Source: Aphodovivens avicola
Lineage (GTDB): Bacteria; Actinomycetota; Coriobacteriia; Coriobacteriales; Eggerthellaceae
Assembly: GCA_018712515.1 (NCBI GenBank)
Contig: DVGW01000011.1
Location: 62,001-126,000, forward strand
Direction of reading: 5' to 3'
Length of the DNA: 64,000 nucleotides
Made by a program: the position numbers and the translations under genes. This document shows, piece by piece, positions 16,732-26,100 of the stretch; within the stretch, counting starts at the first letter, position 1, and every line of letters starts with the position of its first letter. The notes under the pieces were generated by a model that was given only the letters and a program-made list of their open reading frames with translations, did no database searches and was not told where the DNA came from.

Positions 16732-19218
16732 TTACGCCTTGGCGACCTGGACGATCATCGAATGGGCGTTGCCGTTGCCCTTGGACAGCGGCGTGGGATG
16801 GTACGTGGACAGCGTGTTCACGCAGCCGCCCTCGTCGATGCGGTCGCCGCTCATGTCGGCGTTGTGCCACGCGCCCTGCGGGATTCCCACCACGCCGGGG
16901 ATGATGCGCGGCGTCACCTTGGCGTCGATGCGGATCTCGCCGGCGGGGCTTTTCACCGAGCAGCGATCGCCGTTCTTGATGCCGCGCTCCTCCGCGTCGA
17001 CGGGGTTGATCCAGACCTCCTGGCGCGCGACCTCCTCGAGCTCCTCGATGAAGCCGAACGACGAGTGGGTGCGGCTCTTGTGGTGGAAGCCGGCGCCGTA
17101 CAGCGGGAACTCCTCGGTCACCTTGCCGTAGCCCTGGAAACCCGGCTCGAACATCGGGATGGGGTTGATGTGCTCGTCCTCGGCCAGATCGTAGGTCTCG
17201 GCCAGCTCGGCCAGCGTCTCGGAGTAGATCTCGATCTTGCCGGACGGCGTGGCCAGCGGATGGCCGGTCGGATCGTTGCGGAAGTCCTCCAGACCGATCT
17301 TGCACGGCAGCTCGCGCTTGAACGGGCCGCTCTTCTGGATCTCCTCGAACGTGGGCATGTCGCCGTCCTTCTCGGCGCCCTGCTCGTAGAGGTAGCGGAT
17401 CCACTCCTCCTGGGTGCGGCCCTCGGTGAACTCCTCGCGCTTGCCGAACTTCTCGGCGATGTCGGCGCACACGTCGTAGCTGGCGCGGCACTCGCCCGGG
17501 GCGCTCTGCGCCGGGCCGCCCACGGTCACGCCGGTGTACCACTCGGTGTAGCCCTGGGTGTACATGTTCAGCTGCTCGCCGCGCATGGCGTCGGGAAGCA
17601 GGATGTCGGCGTACTTGGCCGAGTCGGTCATGACGGTGTCCCACACCAGGATGAACTCGCACTTGCTCTCATCCTGCAGGATGTCGTGGGTCAGGTTGAT
17701 GTCGCCGTGCTGGTTGGTGATGCAGTTGCCGGCGTACTCCCAGAGGAACTTGATGCCGCAGGGCAGCTTGTCCACGCCCTTGATGCCGGCGTTGGTCGCC
17801 GTCATCTCCTCGCCATGGTCGACGGCGTTGAGCCACTGGTACACCGGGATCGACGCCTTGACGTGGCTCTTGTCGGCGGCGGCGGGCAGGCCGCTCACCA
17901 GCGAGACATACGGCTCGGCCTCGCGCTGGCCCGTGTTGGTGCCGGGCAGGCCGAACTTGCCGATAAGGATCGGCAGCATGCAGATCGCGCGGGTGGTGTC
18001 CTCGCCGTTGGTGTGGCGCTGCGGGCCCCAGCCCTGCACGATGAACGGCGCCTCGGCATCGGCGATCTCGCGCGCCAGCGAGCGGATGGTGTCGGCGGAG
18101 ATGCCGGTGATGGGAGCGGCCCACTCGGGGGTCTTCTCGACCATGTCGTAGCCGGTGCCCATGATGTAGTCGCGGTAGGACTTGTTCTGGCCCTTGGCGG
18201 ACTCGGGCAGGGTCTCCTCGTCGTAGCCCACGCAGTAGGTGTGCAGGAAGTCAAGGTCGATCTCGTCGCCCACGATCCACTCATGCGCGATGGCGTTGAC
18301 CAGCGCGGCGTCGGTGCCGGGGCGGATGGGCAGCCACTCGTCGGAGTGGCCCGAGGACGTCTCGTTGAGGCGATAGTCGATGTTGATGATGCGGCCGCCG
18401 CGCTTCTGCACAGCCTCGCGGACGCGGGCGAAGTCCCACACGATGTTCGCGCCGCCCATGCGGGTCTCAGCCGGGCTGTTGCCGAACATGACGACCAGGT
18501 CGCTGGCGCGCTCGGCCTCGGTCATGGAGCTGGCGTTGGTGGCGTCGTACGGGCTGAACGCGGTGGCAGGCACGCCGAGCGTCTTGTGGTTGCCGTCGTC
18601 GTCCAGGTTGTCGGAGCTGCCGTACATGTACGTCATGACGCACTGCAGCATGTGTGTGGAGTAGTCGTACAGCGGGTTCAGGCGGCCGCCCAGGATGTTG
18701 AGCAGACGGTCGGACGGATTGCCCGTCACCGAGTACATGCCGGAACCGTAGGTGCGGTAGATCGCCTCGTTGCCGTAGGTGTCGATGGTGTACTTGAGCT
18801 GATCGGCGATGATCTGGATGGCCTCGTCCCAGCTGATGGGCTCGAACTTGCCCTCGCCGCGCTTGCCGACGCGCTTCATGGGCTGCGTCAGGCGGTCGGG
18901 ATGGTTCAGCCAGCGCCGCATCGAACGGCCGCGCAGGCAGGCGCGCGCCTGGAAGTCGGCGTCGCCCGTATCGTCGGTCTCCATGTACACGACCTTGCCG
19001 TCGCGCACATGCCACTTGAACACGCAGCAGCCGCCGCAGTTCACGTTGCACTGGCTCCAGACGATCTGCTCCTCCCCTTCGGCATGGGCGGTCTCCACGC
19101 CCTGGCCGAACAGGGAATCGGCAGCCACCGCGGTGCCGCCGGCCGCCGCCAGCGCGCCGAGCGCGCCGGTCGTTTTCACGAACGTGCGTCGGCTGAGGCT
19201 GGGCATGATGTCAGTCAT
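16732..19218 (-). CDS. dmsA: DMSO reductase family molybdopterin catalytic subunit
   Basis: An 828-residue molybdopterin oxidoreductase. The N-terminus is a Tat signal (SLSRRTFVKTTGALGALAA), so it is exported folded. The [4Fe-4S] motif is C57-x3-C61-x3-C65 with a distal C94 in ACLRG. Later blocks include DEWLPIRPGTDAALVNAIAHE and the C-terminal dinucleotide-binding region with THSSFGFIEELE. Arrangement A-B-C fits a DmsABC/YnfE-type terminal reductase for S- or N-oxides; the true substrate is unknown. The ATG at 19218 follows GGGGAGAG. The divergent LuxR gene at 19543 is its likely regulator. Confidence 0.9.
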   Translation of the reverse strand: MTDIMPSLSRRTFVKTTGALGALAAAGGTAVAADSLFGQGVETAHAEGEEQIVWSQCNVNCGGCCVFKWHVRDGKVVYMETDDTGDADFQARACLRGRSMRRWLNHPDRLTQPMKRVGKRGEGKFEPISWDEAIQIIADQLKYTIDTYGNEAIYRTYGSGMYSVTGNPSDRLLNILGGRLNPLYDYSTHMLQCVMTYMYGSSDNLDDDGNHKTLGVPATAFSPYDATNASSMTEAERASDLVVMFGNSPAETRMGGANIVWDFARVREAVQKRGGRIINIDYRLNETSSGHSDEWLPIRPGTDAALVNAIAHEWIVGDEIDLDFLHTYCVGYDEETLPESAKGQNKSYRDYIMGTGYDMVEKTPEWAAPITGISADTIRSLAREIADAEAPFIVQGWGPQRHTNGEDTTRAICMLPILIGKFGLPGTNTGQREAEPYVSLVSGLPAAADKSHVKASIPVYQWLNAVDHGEEMTATNAGIKGVDKLPCGIKFLWEYAGNCITNQHGDINLTHDILQDESKCEFILVWDTVMTDSAKYADILLPDAMRGEQLNMYTQGYTEWYTGVTVGGPAQSAPGECRASYDVCADIAEKFGKREEFTEGRTQEEWIRYLYEQGAEKDGDMPTFEEIQKSGPFKRELPCKIGLEDFRNDPTGHPLATPSGKIEIYSETLAELAETYDLAEDEHINPIPMFEPGFQGYGKVTEEFPLYGAGFHHKSRTHSSFGFIEELEEVARQEVWINPVDAEERGIKNGDRCSVKSPAGEIRIDAKVTPRIIPGVVGIPQGAWHNADMSGDRIDEGGCVNTLSTYHPTPLSKGNGNAHSMIVQVAKA

Positions 19219-19542
19219 ATGCTCTCCCCTTTCCTTCTTGTCTTCTCGTCTTGTCCCGCATCCTCGCGTGCCGTCCGAGTTGGCGCGGGCGGCGGCGCAC
19301 CCCCATGCGCATCCCATGCCGCAAAACGCCCCGCGCACGCGCGGAATGATGGTTGCCAGTGTAGCCCCCTTCGGGTGATGCCGTGTCACATAAAACGTGG
19401 TATCTTTGCGTTTTGCCTGATGAGAGGCGCATAAAATACACGTAAAGCAGACCGGGCGCAAAACGCGCCGCCCGCCTTTCCCCTTCGCCGCAAAGGCATC
19501 GGAAGCGGAGGAGCGCCTCGATCGCGTATACTGATCGGGCAT
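19219..19542. promoter_or_regulatory. Divergent control region between dmsABC and the luxR-type gene
   Basis: 324 bases with no gene. Most is GC-rich, but 19386-19445 is AT-richer and holds TAAAAT (19432-19437) on the plus strand, a candidate -10 element for the regulator, though no matching -35 is seen. Open frames crossing it lack ribosome sites. Confidence 0.4.
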
Positions 19543-21189
19543 ATGGACAGCAGCGCGCACAGATCATCCTCGCGGCTGGCGAACGCAGCCTCCGTGTTCA
19601 AGCCCAACGTGGCCTCGCTGGGCTACGCGCTGTTTCTGGCCGTCAACGCCACCGGCGTGTGGGGCGGCGTGTTCCCGTTTCTGCCGCTTGATTTCCAGAC
19701 GCCGCAGATCCTGTTCTGGTTCTTCCTCATGCAGTCGGTCACGTTCTTCGCAAGCTTTCTGGCAAGCGGGCTGGGCGCTTACTACCTGCCGGGCCCGACC
19801 AAGCGCCTGTCGGTGGTGCTTGCCGGAACGCCCTACCTCATCGGCTGGTGCTGCCTTATCGCCGCGATCTATCTGGACGACGCGGCGTTGCCGTTGGTGA
19901 TGGTGGGCGGTGCGTTTTTGGGGCTGGGCTCGGCGGGATTCTACATGCTGTGGCAGCGGCTGTTCGCCAGCCGCGACGCCGACAAGGGAAACCGCGACCT
20001 CATGGCCGGCACCGCCTACGCGGCGCTGCTGTACTTTGCCCTGTACCTGCTGCCGCAGGCGATCACGGCGTTTCTGATCCCGCTGGTGTTCATGCCGCTG
20101 TTTGCGCTTGCCATCGTGGTGGAAAGCCGCACCGTCGACCGCGACCAACCGATGTTCCAAGACGTGCCGCGCGAGCACCCGCATGTGTACCGCCACGTGG
20201 CGCGCGACTACTGGCGCAGTGCGCTGTGCGTCGGCGCGCTGGGGTTCTGCGCCGGCATCATGCGCTCGCTCGCCCTGGGCGAGATACAGATGGGGACGCT
20301 GGTTAACGTGCTGTCGATGGCCGGATCGCTGGCGATGGCGGTGACGATGCTGTCTCTGTGGCGCTTCAAGAGCCTGCGCGTCAACGTTGCCGGCGCGTAC
20401 CGGTTCTTCTTCCCCTTCGCCATTACCGCCTTGCTGCTGCTTCCGTTTTTGCCCACGGCGTACGGGCGCTGGCTGGCGGCGATCCTGTACGCGCTGTACA
20501 GCGCGGCGATCATGCTGATGATGATCCAGTGCGCCCAGGCGTCGCGCGACCGCGGCATCAACCCGGTGTTCATCTACGGCTTGTTCGGCAGCGTCGTGTA
20601 CGCTTTGCACGACCTGGGATTTTTCGGCGGATTGCTGGTCGAGCGCATCGACGTGGCGGGGATCCCCTCGCTTGCCGTGGTCGCGATGGTGGCGCTGTAT
20701 CTGCTGGGCATGATCCATTTTGTGGGATTGGGCGGCATGAGGCGGGCGCTGGGCATCGACGAGAGGGACACGAGCATCGAGCTTGTCGCCCTGCGCCCGA
20801 CAGGCGACGAGGCGGAAGCGCCGCGCCGTCAGGCAGCCGTCGCAGAGCCATCTCGGCAAACGATTGCAGCTGCGCCGCGAGGCGAGGAAGAGAAAAGCGC
20901 CACGGAGCGCGCGTCGGAGCCGTCGCCCCAAACGGAGCCGCCGCATCCGGATCTCCTTTCTCGGCAGGTAGCGCTTGTGCAGCGCTCCTTCCGCCTCTCC
21001 GCACGCGAGACCGAGGTGATGGAGCTCATCGCGCGCGGCTATACCGTGGCGCGCATCGCCGAGATACTGGTGGTGTCCGAGAACACGATTCGCACGCACT
21101 CCAAGCGCATCTACGCCAAGCTCGACGTGCACAAGCGCCAAGAGCTGCGCGACCTGATCGACTCGTTCGACCCCCGCGAGCTGGGCTAG
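19543..21189 (+). CDS. Membrane-bound LuxR-family regulator
   Basis: A 548-residue protein with about twelve hydrophobic segments (residues about 20-400), a proline- and glutamate-rich cytoplasmic linker (about 405-475), and a C-terminal LuxR/NarL helix-turn-helix: FRLSARETEVMELIARGYTVARIAEILVVSENTIRTH. This layout, a transporter-like sensor fused to a DNA-binding domain, is common in Eggerthellaceae next to respiratory reductase operons. It is divergent from dmsABC and probably controls it. No phospho-acceptor domain is present, so sensing is likely direct through the membrane part. Confidence 0.88.
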   Translation: MDSSAHRSSSRLANAASVFKPNVASLGYALFLAVNATGVWGGVFPFLPLDFQTPQILFWFFLMQSVTFFASFLASGLGAYYLPGPTKRLSVVLAGTPYLIGWCCLIAAIYLDDAALPLVMVGGAFLGLGSAGFYMLWQRLFASRDADKGNRDLMAGTAYAALLYFALYLLPQAITAFLIPLVFMPLFALAIVVESRTVDRDQPMFQDVPREHPHVYRHVARDYWRSALCVGALGFCAGIMRSLALGEIQMGTLVNVLSMAGSLAMAVTMLSLWRFKSLRVNVAGAYRFFFPFAITALLLLPFLPTAYGRWLAAILYALYSAAIMLMMIQCAQASRDRGINPVFIYGLFGSVVYALHDLGFFGGLLVERIDVAGIPSLAVVAMVALYLLGMIHFVGLGGMRRALGIDERDTSIELVALRPTGDEAEAPRRQAAVAEPSRQTIAAAPRGEEEKSATERASEPSPQTEPPHPDLLSRQVALVQRSFRLSARETEVMELIARGYTVARIAEILVVSENTIRTHSKRIYAKLDVHKRQELRDLIDSFDPRELG

Positions 21190-21197
21190 GCCAAAAC

Positions 21198-21374
21198 GTG
21201 CGCTGTTGCGGCAAAGCTGACGACGCCGCTTCTGATCCGCTTCATCCGACATTCACACAGCTCTCCCAAACCGGCGATGCTGCAGCGCCCTTTGCGGCGG
21301 TCGCCATAGCCGCTGCAGCTGCTGCCGGAACGGGCGCTGCGTATGCCTGGCGCAAAGGACGCAACAACCGCTAA
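21198..21374 (+). pseudogene. Remnant of a surface protein: orphan sorting signal
   Basis: Directly after the regulator stop, the plus-strand frame reads TFTQLSQTGDAAAPFAAVAI, continues with a hydrophobic stretch, and ends AYAWRKGRNNR with a stop. It closely matches the last 40 residues of the 2295-residue surface protein at 26101-32988 (LSRTGDAAAPLAAAAF through AWRKRRSNR). There is no ATG and no upstream coding sequence, so only the C-terminal anchor of a lost gene remains. Confidence 0.75.
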
Positions 21375-21394
21375 CCACGCGCGACGGGCGAATC

Positions 21395-21412
21395 TGTTCG
21401 CCAAAACGAATA
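21395..21412. promoter_or_regulatory. Candidate operator upstream of the surface-protein operon
   Basis: TGTTCGCCAAAACGAATA, an imperfect dyad (TRTTCG-N6-CGAATA). The same 18-base site, with three changes, lies upstream of the regulator gene at 33185-33202. It is 140 bases before the start of the first surface gene. A TACAAT about 30 bases before that start could be a -10 element. Confidence 0.5.
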
Positions 21413-21552
21413 GACTCGCCCGCGGGCGGCGAAAAACGGACGTTCAGAGAGATCGAATCAACGTTCACGCCACCTTTTTATGCGTCAAACAGCAGGTACG
21501 TCCCAAGTCGGTTCCCTTTACAATGGTCTATAAGCACGGAAGGGGGCCGACT

Positions 21553-24500
21553 ATGACCAATTACGAACCTAATCGTCCGAGCACATCCGAACCAGAGCCC
21601 GTCCACGTGGATCCCGACGATTGCCCGAACACCTCCCCCGCCCTCACGCGGCGCTCCTTCCTGATGGGAGGAGGCGCCACCGTTGCTGCGCTTATGCTGC
21701 CCTACTTGGGCATCTTCGACGGCAAGCGCGCCTACGCGCTGGACCCGAGTTTCGACGCCGGCAGCGACAACCCCACCGCACAGTTCATCGTGCTTTCCGC
21801 CTACGAAATAGGACTGAGCGTCTACGACGTGGACTCGCAGGGAAAAACCACCCGAGTGCCGGGAGCGAAGGTGACCATCATCTCCGCAGGCGACGCCTCC
21901 AAGCGTCTCGACGCCGTGACCGACAACCTGGGAGCCGTGGTGTTCGACGTCCGTGACGTGGGAGCCACCGTCGACCTGGGCCCCGACGGCGTGCGCTACC
22001 GTTTCGAAGGGTCGGTCACCGTGTCCAACGGCGACGGCTACCGCATATGCACGCTCACCAAAATCCGCGTGGATTCCGGCACGGCGATGGCGTTGCCCTG
22101 CTGCAAGATAGGCGACCCTTCCATCCCCTATTTTGAGTACCTGTCGTTCAACGGCTGGGACATGCAGTACTGCGAGTGCGAGGTGCTGCGCACCGGAGCC
22201 GCTTACAACCCCATCCCCATCACAGGCAAGCTGCATCTGGCGGGCACGCAAACCGCAGAGGTATCGCTTTGGACGCGCACGACCGACGGAACCCAAACGC
22301 TCGACGGCAAAGCGCTCTTCACCGTGAATGTCGACGTGAAAAACGGCGTGGGAACGTTCAGGCGCAGCGATCTGTTTCTAAAGCTCGAACCGCCCTCCGA
22401 CGCGCTTCTGCCCAAAGACCGCAGCTTCGAAGTGCACGTAAAGGCGGGCGGCACGCCTTACGTGTTTCCGGTGAAGCTGGTCGTGCACGACTCGCCGATA
22501 CCGTTCAAGACGGGCAACGCCAACGTGGTGCCGGAGGTGTCTTTCGGGCAAGCGGGCTCGTCGGCGAACATCTTCACGCTGCCGTCGTCGTTCCCGGCGG
22601 TGCTAAGGGGCTCGAGCCTCACCTGCTGGGTACCCACCTTCCCCCTCCAGTTCTACCTAAACCCGCTTGGATACTTCTTTCTGGGGGGCGGAATCTGCAT
22701 CTCCAAGGAAGGCCAAGGCATCGAGGGCTTCAAGCAGGAGGGCTTTGCGAACGAAACATGCAAGAGCCTCGACCAGCAGTTCGGCGAGCTTGCGGAGCGC
22801 TGGAACAGCAAGTACGACGCATACCGCAATATGAAAAGGGGGACCAACCCCGGCACCACGAACAAATTCGGCCATCAGTTCTCCAGCAAAATCGGCATAT
22901 CGTTCGCGCTCCAAGCCTACATCTCGGCGCAATGCAACATCCTCGAGAATCCGAACAGCCAAAAGTTCACTGGCGTCATGGCGGCCATCATCGACGCGTA
23001 CGCGTTCGCGCACCTGTGCCAGCAGTTCACCATCGGGCCGGTCCCCTTCTTCATCGCGCTCAACATCTCACTCGATACGCGGCTGTTGTCCCTCTACGCC
23101 TCCTGCGAGTCCCCGGCGGGAGACCCCCTCAAGATCAGCCTCGTCCCCTCGGCAACCGGCGCGGGGATCGTAGCCACCTTCGCCATATCGCCAAGCATAG
23201 GCCTCGGACTGGACGGCGTGCTGGCGGTATCGCTGTGCGGAACCGGCCAGATATCCACCTACATCGGCCTGATCTCATGCGAAACGACGCTATCGAGCCC
23301 GCGACACGTCGTGGTGAGCGCATCGCTCTCCCTCGACCTGGTGCTCCAGGCGTTCATATTCAAATGGAGCGGAAACATCTGGTCGGAGGACTGGCCCCGG
23401 CTCTACGACAACTGGAAGACCGACAGCAACGATGCGATCGAAGGCACCTCGGAAGCGCCCTGCCTGACCCATCTGGCGCTCGGAGTCGATGGCGACGGCA
23501 AGGGCATCTACTCCAACGAAGAGCCCGCAGCCCTTGCCGCAGCAGCAGCCAACGGCGACGGAAGCGTCTCTCTTGCGGAGTTTGGAAAGCTTGCCACCAT
23601 CGTCACCTCCGACGAGCTTCTGAGGACGAAGGAGGCGACCGCGGCGGCGGTCGACGGGTTCCAAGCAAAGCCACCCTCCCAACCCAAGCAGATCAAGAAC
23701 GGGCTTTACGCCATCCCGATGGACGTTGCCGACCTGGGAGCCGAGGACACCGAAGGCGACGACGGCTACCGGTATACGGACACCGGCGAAGACCCCCAGG
23801 GCACCTGCATCGGCGATGCCGGCGTGGGCGGCATCGCCGATGCAGGCGGCATCATACCGGACAAGGACGTCAGGATCATCAGCAAGTCGTTCAGCAATCC
23901 GCGCGAGAAGGTCGTCGTCTACAACGGCGCGACCATCCTGTTCAGGCTCGCTAACGTCGGATACGAGGTGAACGGCGCGCACGTGGGTCGCCCGCGTCTG
24001 GTCGCCCAGGTCTACAACGATGCAACGGGGCACTGGGGCCGCCCGAAAGTGCTCGACATTCCCGTCACGGTTCCGAATATCGATCGCGCCGATATGTTCG
24101 ACTGCGATTTCGACGTGAGCATGCAGACTAATTCGAATCCCGCTTCGCATCTGTACCAAGGAATCTACGTGAGCCTGGTAAGCACCCTGCGCCAGAACGG
24201 GGATGGCACCTCGTTCTTCAGCGCCGCCTGCGCCCCGGTGCTCACGGTGGCCGTGTTCAACCGCGACCTGCGCCGCCTGTCCTCGGTCATGTGGCGCGAC
24301 GAACCGGGCGCCGCGCAGGCAGGCGCCTACGCGATCACCTGCCCGCGCGTGACGACGGTCGAGCGCGACGGCAACCCCTTCTTCATCGCGATGGCGTACC
24401 TACGCCATGCTGCCAGCGACGAGCAGAGCGTGTTCGGCGCCAATGCAAGCACCACCTGCTGCGTCGCCGTGCCCATGGCGGCCAACCTCGTCCACGCCTC

Positions 24501-26010
24501 CAGCATCAAAGTCGCCCCCACCACGAGCAATCTGACCATTTCGAGCATCAAACCGGCTCCTGCGCAAACCGACGGCGACACGGCATCCGCCGCATTCAGC
24601 CTGTACTTCACTGCGGGAGGAACGCTGAGCATCACCACGGTCACGCTGGCCATGAGCACGCAGCTCGCGAATGGGGCGCCCGAAGACGAGCTGGAGGCGC
24701 TTAAGGCGGCACCCATCGCCTTCTCGTTCGTCGACAACATCGGCGGCGTGGAAGACGTCACCGGCATGCAGCCTTGGCCCGGGCGCGCGTCGTTCCTCAC
24801 GCTTTCGAACGGGGATCTGACGGAATGCTCGTTCGACCCCGCGGTCGAGAACGGGACGCTTGCCACGCGCATCGTGGGTCCCTCGCGCGCCAAGCTGAGC
24901 GCGTTTCGGATCAGCGACAACGGCAACGTGCTGTTCTTCACCGAGAACAAGGAAGGTAAAAGCGCGCAAGGCTTCGACGATGCGGGCGAGCCCACCGACG
25001 CGCAAACCGAGACGCGCCACCGCATCATGGCCAGCATCTACGTGGACGGGCTGTTCTCCGAACCGTTCGTGCTGGGCCAGACCGCGCACGCGCTCGACTC
25101 CATCGCCGGCGTGTCGGGGCACAGCAGCTACACGTTCGTCACCTCCAGCATCACGGACATGGCCAACAGCATGGCGGACATGTACTACGTGGACATCCCC
25201 ATCGTCGCCACGGCGACGGTGTTGGGCTTCGCAGCGGAAAGCGTCTTCACCCTGCAAGGCGAGGATGCGTCGTTCACCCTGGTGCTGCGCAACGACGGCA
25301 ACGTCATCCTCACGGGCTGCCGGGCGACGCTGATAGACGCGGACACCGGCGAGGAGGCGGACAGCGTCATGCTGAGCTTCGCGTCCGAGAACCTGTGCGC
25401 CTCGGCGTGGAACCCCGAGCTGTTCGACAACGCCACCGATGAGGACATCGCCGCAGCCCAGGCGTACACCGACGAAGCGGTGACAGCGGCGCTGGGAGAA
25501 GCCGGCATCGAAGGCGCCCACCCGCTGGCGGACCCCGCCGCAGCCGGCGTGCTCATCCCAGGCAAAACCGCGCAGTACCGGGTGACGTTCACGATACCGA
25601 GCAACTGGCATGGGACGAAAAACGCCTACGCCGCCCTGAGCCAGTTCAGCTACGAGACCGTCGTGTCGGCAGCGCCCGACGGCGTGGAGGTGAGCCCGCT
25701 TGACCACCAGGCGCCCCACGACGACCTTCCGCGCACCGAGCTTGCCGTGCATGCGAGCAACGAACCCTTCGACCCCGGATTGAGCGCGCCGACAATCGGA
25801 ATTGTCGCAGATGACGGAAACGAAACCCCTTCCGACGGCGGCGAAGACGGCGCGGGCACCTTGGCGGGGCTTGCCACCACCGGCGACGGCACGGGGCTGG
25901 GCATGCTCGGGCTTGCGGCGGGCGTGGCTGCGGCGGCGTTCACCGCGTACAGCGCCCGCCGGACGGCGCTGGCGCGCGAGCGGAAGGACGCGCCCGACGA
26001 CAGGCCATGA
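21553..26010 (+). CDS. Very large Tat-exported, sortase-type anchored surface protein
   Basis: A 1485-residue protein of unknown function. The N-terminus has a Tat-type signal (LTRRSFLMGGGATVAALMLP, about residues 34-53). Residues about 85-190 resemble a carboxypeptidase-regulatory/CNA-B-like domain (RVPGAKVTIISAGD, VTDNLGAVVFDV). Near residues 640-690 are two calcium-loop-like segments, DGDGKGIYSNEE and NGDGSVSLAEF, as in EF-hands. The C-terminus has LATTGDGTG, a hydrophobic helix and AYSARR, a sorting-signal layout. The middle shows no family I recognise. The ATG at 21553 follows AAGGGGG; an earlier ATG at 21523 is possible. It is followed after 90 bases by a second giant surface gene. Confidence 0.75.
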   Translation: MTNYEPNRPSTSEPEPVHVDPDDCPNTSPALTRRSFLMGGGATVAALMLPYLGIFDGKRAYALDPSFDAGSDNPTAQFIVLSAYEIGLSVYDVDSQGKTTRVPGAKVTIISAGDASKRLDAVTDNLGAVVFDVRDVGATVDLGPDGVRYRFEGSVTVSNGDGYRICTLTKIRVDSGTAMALPCCKIGDPSIPYFEYLSFNGWDMQYCECEVLRTGAAYNPIPITGKLHLAGTQTAEVSLWTRTTDGTQTLDGKALFTVNVDVKNGVGTFRRSDLFLKLEPPSDALLPKDRSFEVHVKAGGTPYVFPVKLVVHDSPIPFKTGNANVVPEVSFGQAGSSANIFTLPSSFPAVLRGSSLTCWVPTFPLQFYLNPLGYFFLGGGICISKEGQGIEGFKQEGFANETCKSLDQQFGELAERWNSKYDAYRNMKRGTNPGTTNKFGHQFSSKIGISFALQAYISAQCNILENPNSQKFTGVMAAIIDAYAFAHLCQQFTIGPVPFFIALNISLDTRLLSLYASCESPAGDPLKISLVPSATGAGIVATFAISPSIGLGLDGVLAVSLCGTGQISTYIGLISCETTLSSPRHVVVSASLSLDLVLQAFIFKWSGNIWSEDWPRLYDNWKTDSNDAIEGTSEAPCLTHLALGVDGDGKGIYSNEEPAALAAAAANGDGSVSLAEFGKLATIVTSDELLRTKEATAAAVDGFQAKPPSQPKQIKNGLYAIPMDVADLGAEDTEGDDGYRYTDTGEDPQGTCIGDAGVGGIADAGGIIPDKDVRIISKSFSNPREKVVVYNGATILFRLANVGYEVNGAHVGRPRLVAQVYNDATGHWGRPKVLDIPVTVPNIDRADMFDCDFDVSMQTNSNPASHLYQGIYVSLVSTLRQNGDGTSFFSAACAPVLTVAVFNRDLRRLSSVMWRDEPGAAQAGAYAITCPRVTTVERDGNPFFIAMAYLRHAASDEQSVFGANASTTCCVAVPMAANLVHASSIKVAPTTSNLTISSIKPAPAQTDGDTASAAFSLYFTAGGTLSITTVTLAMSTQLANGAPEDELEALKAAPIAFSFVDNIGGVEDVTGMQPWPGRASFLTLSNGDLTECSFDPAVENGTLATRIVGPSRAKLSAFRISDNGNVLFFTENKEGKSAQGFDDAGEPTDAQTETRHRIMASIYVDGLFSEPFVLGQTAHALDSIAGVSGHSSYTFVTSSITDMANSMADMYYVDIPIVATATVLGFAAESVFTLQGEDASFTLVLRNDGNVILTGCRATLIDADTGEEADSVMLSFASENLCASAWNPELFDNATDEDIAAAQAYTDEAVTAALGEAGIEGAHPLADPAAAGVLIPGKTAQYRVTFTIPSNWHGTKNAYAALSQFSYETVVSAAPDGVEVSPLDHQAPHDDLPRTELAVHASNEPFDPGLSAPTIGIVADDGNETPSDGGEDGAGTLAGLATTGDGTGLGMLGLAAGVAAAAFTAYSARRTALARERKDAPDDRP

Positions 26011-26100
26011 CCGGCACCGCTGCGCGGCGCGCGCAGCAGCCCAGCACCGAAGGACTCCGGCAACCGCACGCTGAAACGCACACTGAAACGAGGAACGCAC

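Noticed and set aside
16714..19434. 906-codon plus-strand frame opposite dmsA
   Set aside because: It is composed of Val/Gly/His/Asp-biased antisense sequence and mirrors dmsA exactly; dmsA has full family motifs.
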